NCBI RefSeq assembly: GCF_030272615.1 | Contig: NC_081410.1 | Coordinates: 254,369,533 to 254,433,532, forward strand | Source of the DNA: Cryptomeria japonica | Taxonomy: Eukaryota > Streptophyta > Pinopsida > Cupressales > Cupressaceae | Direction: 5' to 3' | Length of the DNA: 64,000 bases | Shown here: positions 59,700-64,000 of the stretch, one piece after another | Position numbering within the stretch: the first letter of the stretch is position 1 | How the letters are laid out: each line of letters opens with the position of its first letter | Program-made: the position numbers and the translations under genes | Notes under the pieces: model-generated | Databases searched by the model: none | Seen by the model: only the letters and a program-made list of their open reading frames with translations | Told to the model about the DNA's origin: nothing

Positions 59700-60801
59700 G
59701 GCTGAAGGAAAGCTTGCATAAACAAAATAAACTAATTATGATAAAGTATGAAAAGAAGAGTTGTAAGGATGAAATAAATAGAGGTTTCAAGTGAGATGAT
59801 ATAAATGATTTTCTTTTCATAAATGCTTGAAAGAGTACCAAAGTGGGAAAGTGCAAATTTTGAGAGAGCCATCATAGTGATGAGAAATAGAGAAGTAATA
59901 TGACAGAGGCCGAAGTGCCAAGTGGTTCAAAGATTCAGAAATAGTCGTAAGAATTTCACGCAAGCTATAATTAATGATTTAAAAGGAGATTATCAAAATA
60001 ATGGCGCATTCTCTCACACGTATAACTTGTGTCAAAAATTAAAATGCCTTAATACGCAAGAATCAAGGTCCAGTCACCAATAAAATAGCGTTAAATGAGG
60101 TAGCTTGTTTGTTCCAAAAGTAGGCAAAAACTAATGATTTCTTCTTTAGCATGGACTCTTATCCAAGTGCTTTAGTGATTGAAAGATAGTCAAGTTGTAA
60201 ACAACATGGAATCAAATGTTGCGGATTGAATGAAGTAAGTCAAGAAGCTCTATAAACAATTAACATTAAAGAGTCCTTTGAAAGCTTTATTGGTAAAGAT
60301 AATGATTTGTGAAGTGAAAATCATGAATCATCCTCAAGACTGAAGCCATCCAAGAATTTGAAAAGCAAAGACAAATTCAAAGGAAAATGCTTTAAAAATA
60401 AAAGCTATGCAATATCTGAGACAAAAGCTCCCAAAATCTTACTTCAAATGAGCTCAAAAGTTATATCAACGAAATTGAAGCAAAATAAAATAAAATAAAA
60501 TAAAAAATGGCAAAGATAACTTTACTGGGGCTATAGACACTTGACTGGTAGTAAGGCAATATCAATAAAAAAGAAAATACAAGAATGATAAAATAATAGC
60601 TTGACAAAATCATTACTTTATTGATTGACTTTCAGAGGAAGGAATGAATCATGAGCACACACTTGAGTAACTTGACAAAACTTCATGGCATGGAGAGAGT
60701 TTGATGTCAATGGGGTGAAAAGCAAAACTATTCTAAAGAAAAACCTTAAAGCACATTCGATATGAATTCATTTTAAAGTCTAAACCAAAGAGTTTTTGGT
60801 T
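59700..60801 (+). other. Remaining 3' untranslated region of element G
   Basis: AT-rich, with an A/T pentamer run (AAAATAAAAT) near 60483-60505. No domain on either strand. The antisense ORF's own promoter, if any, should lie here. Confidence 0.5.
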
Positions 60802-60821
60802 AAGAGTGGAGGGTGGCAAGT
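60802..60821 (+). promoter_or_regulatory. Polypurine tract of element G
   Basis: AAGAGTGGAGGGTGGCAAGT lies directly before the TGTTGTG start of the 3' LTR. Confidence 0.85.
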
Positions 60822-61813
60822 TGTTGTGCGAAATAAGACATGCCCCATTTAGGCTACGAAAATGGGGACCCACGAAAAAAATTTCTTAATGGGCCTTGTA
60901 ATTCGAGAGATGAGGAATACAGTTGCGTGGAAAAAGGGTAATTGCGGAGATGAACGGACACTTTGAAATAGCCTAAATGAAGAGATGGCCCAAATTTTGA
61001 CAAGCCTTCAATAGTAATAGGAACAATAGCTAGAGATTTTTGAGGTGTAAGAAAATTCAAACGTTGATCAGGAGCAGGAAGGATGTTGAGCTGTTGATAT
61101 TTTTGTCCTTTGCTAGAAATATGCTATAAAAGTAGTATATTATTCATTTTGAAAATGGTTTGAGATTTGTAGACTTATGAGAGCTCTGACAAGTTCGAGC
61201 CTCTTTCCTTGTTTCTCTTACGAAATAGTTATTTCAGTAGTGTTTGTTCTTTGCAAATAATAGTGATGATGATGTCTAAAGGATTGATAACTGATGATAT
61301 ATGATTGTACCTCACTGTATTGTATGAAGTAAAATATAACTCTGTGCATATTTTCGGTGTGTTATATCCCTAGCTTTGTTTAATTCAGTGTTTCATTTGT
61401 GGATAGCACAGTTTTATAAATAATTGAGAGAATATTTCTGGTTATTTGTAAGATTGTTCTTTATCATTATTGATTATTTAAGAAAGGCATGTATTGAGAT
61501 ACTAGCTTAGGATATCATAATTCATTTCAGCATTTAAATTCATTTGTTTTTTTTTATTTCAAAACATTCAGAGAATTGTGAACTATAACAAAAATAATCC
61601 TCCAAAGAATGCTAAAACTAGATTATCTTAAAGGAACTAATTGGAATCCCCTTCTATAAAAATAGTTGATGTATGCTACTAAGTAAAACCATAGGGTCTT
61701 TTAAGACGTCTCCAGCCTTGAGGTCTAGGTCTCCTATAACTTTCAAGAACATAAACTCATGGTTTAGAGCAAGAGTTTATGAATGTTGAGTGAACTCAAA
61801 ACTCACATCAACA
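60822..61813 (+). repeat. 3' LTR of element G
   Basis: It starts TGTTGTGCGAAATAAGACA and ends ACTCACATCAACA before CATAG (61814-61818). It aligns with 51288-52281 end to end with scattered transitions. The minus-strand frame 60854-61060 is a shadow. Confidence 0.95.
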
Positions 61814-61818
61814 CATAG

Positions 61819-62556
61819 GCTAAGGAAAGAGAAGAGATCTTAAAGTCTCACATAGAGGATAGTGAGCTTGTGAGTCTTACATTCGATATCCTGGAGAAAA
61901 TAATGCTCATATTTCAAAAGGATACATCTGATTCTCCATCCAGCTCGCTGAAAAGTTTGATCAATTTGGTGAGTACTCATTTTGAGTCTTTAGAAAACTC
62001 TACTAAGGTAAAGGTTCGCAATGAATTTAATTCCAAGAGGCTCCCGACATTAAAGAGAATGATTGTAGATGATAGAATTGTGTTAGATACTTGTATTAAG
62101 AGCATTCAAGATGCATTATCTAAGGGTGGTAACATTTACAAGTCTTGTCTATTACTTTCAAAATTCACTGAGGACATTGAGAAGCAATCCAAGGAGCATG
62201 AAAAACAATTAGCTGGTATATCCCAGTCTCTTGATCCTTTGCCAGTTTTTATGAGTAGTCAAGAATACCAGGTAATATCCTTACTTGAAAAAATCAAGAG
62301 TTTGAGCCATGACAAGGAAAGGATTATTGGCAGAGTTGGTGAACTTTGGAGTCATATCACTCCCAAATTTGACACATTTCTCAGTGCCCTAAAGGATGCT
62401 CAAGCCACCAGTGAACCCTTAGATCTTAAATCAGTAGAGATGCAAGCATACCTATTCAGTGGCCTCATATCAATTCTTGAATGTCTCAAGAAGGGATGGG
62501 ATAGGCATTTGGGCTCATTGAAAAACACTTTTGTAGATATCTTTAAATTTTTGTAA
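61819..62556 (+). pseudogene. Second ORF of element D, C-terminal coiled-coil part
   Basis: Directly after the CATAG duplication the frame AKEREEILKSHIEDSE continues that of 50940-51287 and stays open to TAA at 62554-62556 (about 245 codons without a stop). It is helical and coiled-coil-like with SLINLVSTHFESLENSTKVK, VRNEFNSKRLPTLKRMIVDD and LLEKIKSLSHDKERIIGRVG. The last matches LEKERDKIIRRARSLRGLV in element E in place and pattern. This is the longest intact piece of the unknown family in the window. No catalytic motif is seen; a structural or RNA/particle-associated role is only a guess. Confidence 0.75.
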
Positions 62557-62796
62557 GGCAGTAAGGTTTGAGTATATATGCTTCTGTATATAAAGTTTTG
62601 TGTAAATTTTTAGTATCTGAATCCCTACCTTTTCCATTAATGTCAAAGGGGGAGTGTAAGGTAGTGAAAATGTTGTATTCATCTTAGGGGGAGTTTCAAA
62701 ATTTTGGAATGTTGGATTTTTTAGTTTTGCAGTATACATATATTGGTACTAATTCTGACACTTAGTCATTTTTCACTAAGCATTGCCATCAATGCC
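62557..62796 (+). other. 3' untranslated part of element D
   Basis: It contains an extra polypurine-like phrase TAATGTCAAAGGGGGAGTGTAAGG (from 62638) and TCTTAGGGGGAGTTTC (62683), repeats of the purine signal seen in Copia 3' ends. Confidence 0.6.
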
Positions 62797-62808
62797 AAAG
62801 GGGGAGAT
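62797..62808 (+). promoter_or_regulatory. Polypurine tract of element D
   Basis: AAAGGGGGAGAT directly precedes the TGTTGG start of the 3' LTR and equals the tract of element E. Confidence 0.9.
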
Positions 62809-63938
62809 TGTTGGAAAGAGAAACTGTACAGATCATCTGATGTTGTCATTGATGGAAACCAAAGTCATATATTCCATCCGCACTGTGTAATCTAATCCTA
62901 TCGGATGTCAGAATGAAGGTTTGGTTATGTCCGGTGAATTAGAGCAGTGCATCCAACAAAATATTGTATTTTGGTTGGCATTTCATTTCAGTTGAATATC
63001 TTGTGTTGCAGACATAGAGGAAGATAGTTAGATGTCTAGAGTACCTTATTCTAGAATCTTAGTCTCTGGTGATGATTTTCGTGTGAGATACAAGATCTAT
63101 TGTACATTTTTTGGGGTTGAAAAATGTGGTATGGACATTTTGAATAGTTGATCGTTGTGTGGAATTGATGGAGTAATTTTGGTGATTATTTTTGTGATCA
63201 AGGATGTCTAGCCAACATTTGGGAAGCATGTAGACAATTATTTTTGGTCAGCATATGCATTGGTGTTTGGATTGAGCCAGCAATGTATGCACATTTCATT
63301 ATATGTTATGTGTTCTTGAAGCCAACATGAAGAAGACCTAATTTCATGTTGTGGATATATAAGACCGATGGATATGATCATTTTGGATATTGGTGGGTAT
63401 GTGGAAAGGTTTTGTGATCGATTGTCCATATTTTCACGTGTGCGGGTGAAGGATTTGTGCTCCACAATAATGCAGAACAGTGGAATAGAGAAGTATGGGT
63501 TGAAGTGTGTGCAGTATGTATGGTTAGCTTAACCAAAACTATAAATTGGCATTGGTAGATGCTATTAATTAGTTCATTTCTCTCTTGTGATCTTTGTAAT
63601 TGTTTGTAAGTCAATGAGCCTTCCCAAGGGTTGTAGCCCTTCTTGCTTTGTAATTGAGTAGTGAGCTCTTGGCAGTGTGTCTGAATGCATGTAAATTCCC
63701 TTGAAATACTTTTAACAAAGTGTAATCATCTTGTGAGTCTCATCCCCACCATGGTTTTTCCCTTGATTGGATTTTCCACGTATAAATCTTGGTGTTATGA
63801 TGTTGTTGATGATTGCTTTGCGTTTTTGCATCTCTCTTTTGTTCATTTGCATTAAGTGGTTGAAAGAATAAGTTAATAATGTCAAAAAATACAGAACAAT
63901 GATTCACCCCCCCCTCTCAGTGTTCCTTGATTCCAACA
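62809..63938 (+). repeat. 3' LTR of element D
   Basis: It starts TGTTGGAAAGAGAAACTG and ends GATTCCAACA. The module CCACCATGGTTTTTCCCTTG with TTTTCCACGTATAAATCTTGG is at 63747-63791, and GATTCACCCCCCCCTCTCAGTG is at 63901-63922. It is full length, unlike its partner. The frames at 63238-63465 and 63378-63614 are shadows. Confidence 0.92.
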
Positions 63939-63943
63939 TAAAT

Positions 63944-64000
63944 GCATGAAAGATGCCTTATGCCAATTCTAAGAGCATATGTAAGAGGATATTTTGGGAG
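63944..64000 (+). repeat. 3' LTR of element A, second segment (runs off the window)
   Basis: GCATGAAAGATGCC ... GCATATGTAAGAGGATATTTTGGGAG matches the 5' LTR at 32929-32983 (GCATAAGTGATG ... GAATATGTAAGAGGCTATTTTGGGAG). Element A therefore continues beyond 64000. Confidence 0.85.

Larger units (their letters stand above)
51288..61813 (+). mobile_element. Element G: Ty3/gypsy (Tat-like) LTR retrotransposon inside element D
   Basis: LTRs at 51288-52281 and 60822-61813 (994 and 992 bp), with perfect target duplication CATAG at 51283-51287 and 61814-61818. Internal order on the plus strand: gag, protease, an extra RNase H, RT, classical RNase H, integrase, then a 2-kb 3' region with an antisense ORF. 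The extra RNase H and long 3' region are Tat-clade traits. Every domain is interrupted by a few stops. It is the innermost and so the youngest of the A-D-G series. Confidence 0.95.
47407..63938 (+). mobile_element. Element D: pol-less LTR retrotransposon inside the 3' LTR of A, split by element G
   Basis: LTRs at 47407-48485 and 62809-63938. Flanks CAAAT (47402-47406) and TAAAT (63939-63943) are a 5-bp duplication with one mismatch. The sequence either side rejoins the uninterrupted LTR of A at 32926. Without G (10.5 kb) D is about 6 kb. It has an initiator tRNA-Met primer-binding site, a coiled-coil Gag with four knuckles, a second ORF of unknown family, a polypurine tract, and no protease, integrase or RT. 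The layout equals element E. Confidence 0.88.
25260..64000 (+). mobile_element. Element A: Copia LTR retrotransposon, carrier of four further insertions, continuing past the window
   Basis: The 5' LTR begins at 25260 inside the LINE; the second LTR begins at 47098 and is still running at 64000. Domain order gag, protease, integrase, RT, RNase H on the plus strand marks it as Copia. Its own sequence lies in 25260-25423, 32779-35013 (5' LTR), 35014-36105, 42854-45159, 46384-47097 (internal), 47098-47406 and 63944-64000 (3' LTR). Without insertions it is about 9 kb with LTRs of about 2.4 kb. Insertions are B, C, solo LTR H and D (which contains G). All coding parts carry stops. Confidence 0.88.

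Overview
This window looks like intergenic DNA from a plant with a very large genome, most likely a gymnosperm (inference). It is AT-rich and CpG-poor, and it consists almost entirely of old, decayed, mutually nested retrotransposons. I found no convincing host gene, tRNA, rRNA or CRISPR array. Nearly all coding relics carry scattered stops, often where CAG, CAA or CGA would be expected, as in methylated elements decaying by C-to-T change.

Left part (1-21652). A palindrome-rich repeat field (1-1210) leads into a roughly 1100-codon decayed ORF (element F, 1420-4850) and its probable 3' LTR (4851-5768). Next come the 3' end of a probable Ty3/gypsy element J and its very long LTR (6119-10568, resuming 17515-18895). 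Element E (10574-17509, minus strand) interrupts that LTR: it is a complete LTR element with target duplication AATGA and no pol gene. J appears to have split a Copia element K, whose RNase H tail and 3' LTR follow (18896-21652). K's LTR holds a roughly 1-kb terminal-inverted-repeat DNA element.

Middle and right part (21653-64000). After 1.6 kb of unassigned sequence there is the 3' half of an L1-type LINE (23300-25259, minus). A Copia element A begins at 25260 and runs past the window end. A has been hit four times: Copia B in its 5' LTR (25424-32773), Copia C in its protease (36106-42848, minus), solo LTR H at the RT/RNase H junction (45160-46378), and pol-less element D in its 3' LTR (47407-63938). 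D was in turn split by a 10.5-kb Ty3/gypsy Tat-like element G (51288-61813). Target duplications support C (AGGTA), H (CTAGT), G (CATAG), E (AATGA) and, with one mismatch each, B and D.

Most interesting signals. (i) Elements D and E, with F as a relative, share an unusual layout: a coiled-coil Gag with four CCHC knuckles followed by a second ORF of unknown function ending in a coiled coil, and no protease, integrase or RT. (ii) D and E share primer-binding site, polypurine tract and LTR sequence modules with Copia elements B, C and K, which suggests those elements mobilise them. (iii) G has an extra RNase H domain between protease and RT, and a 123-codon antisense ORF before its 3' LTR. (iv) The left edge carries dozens of copies of a TTTAAA-centred palindrome, partly in a 96-bp tandem unit.
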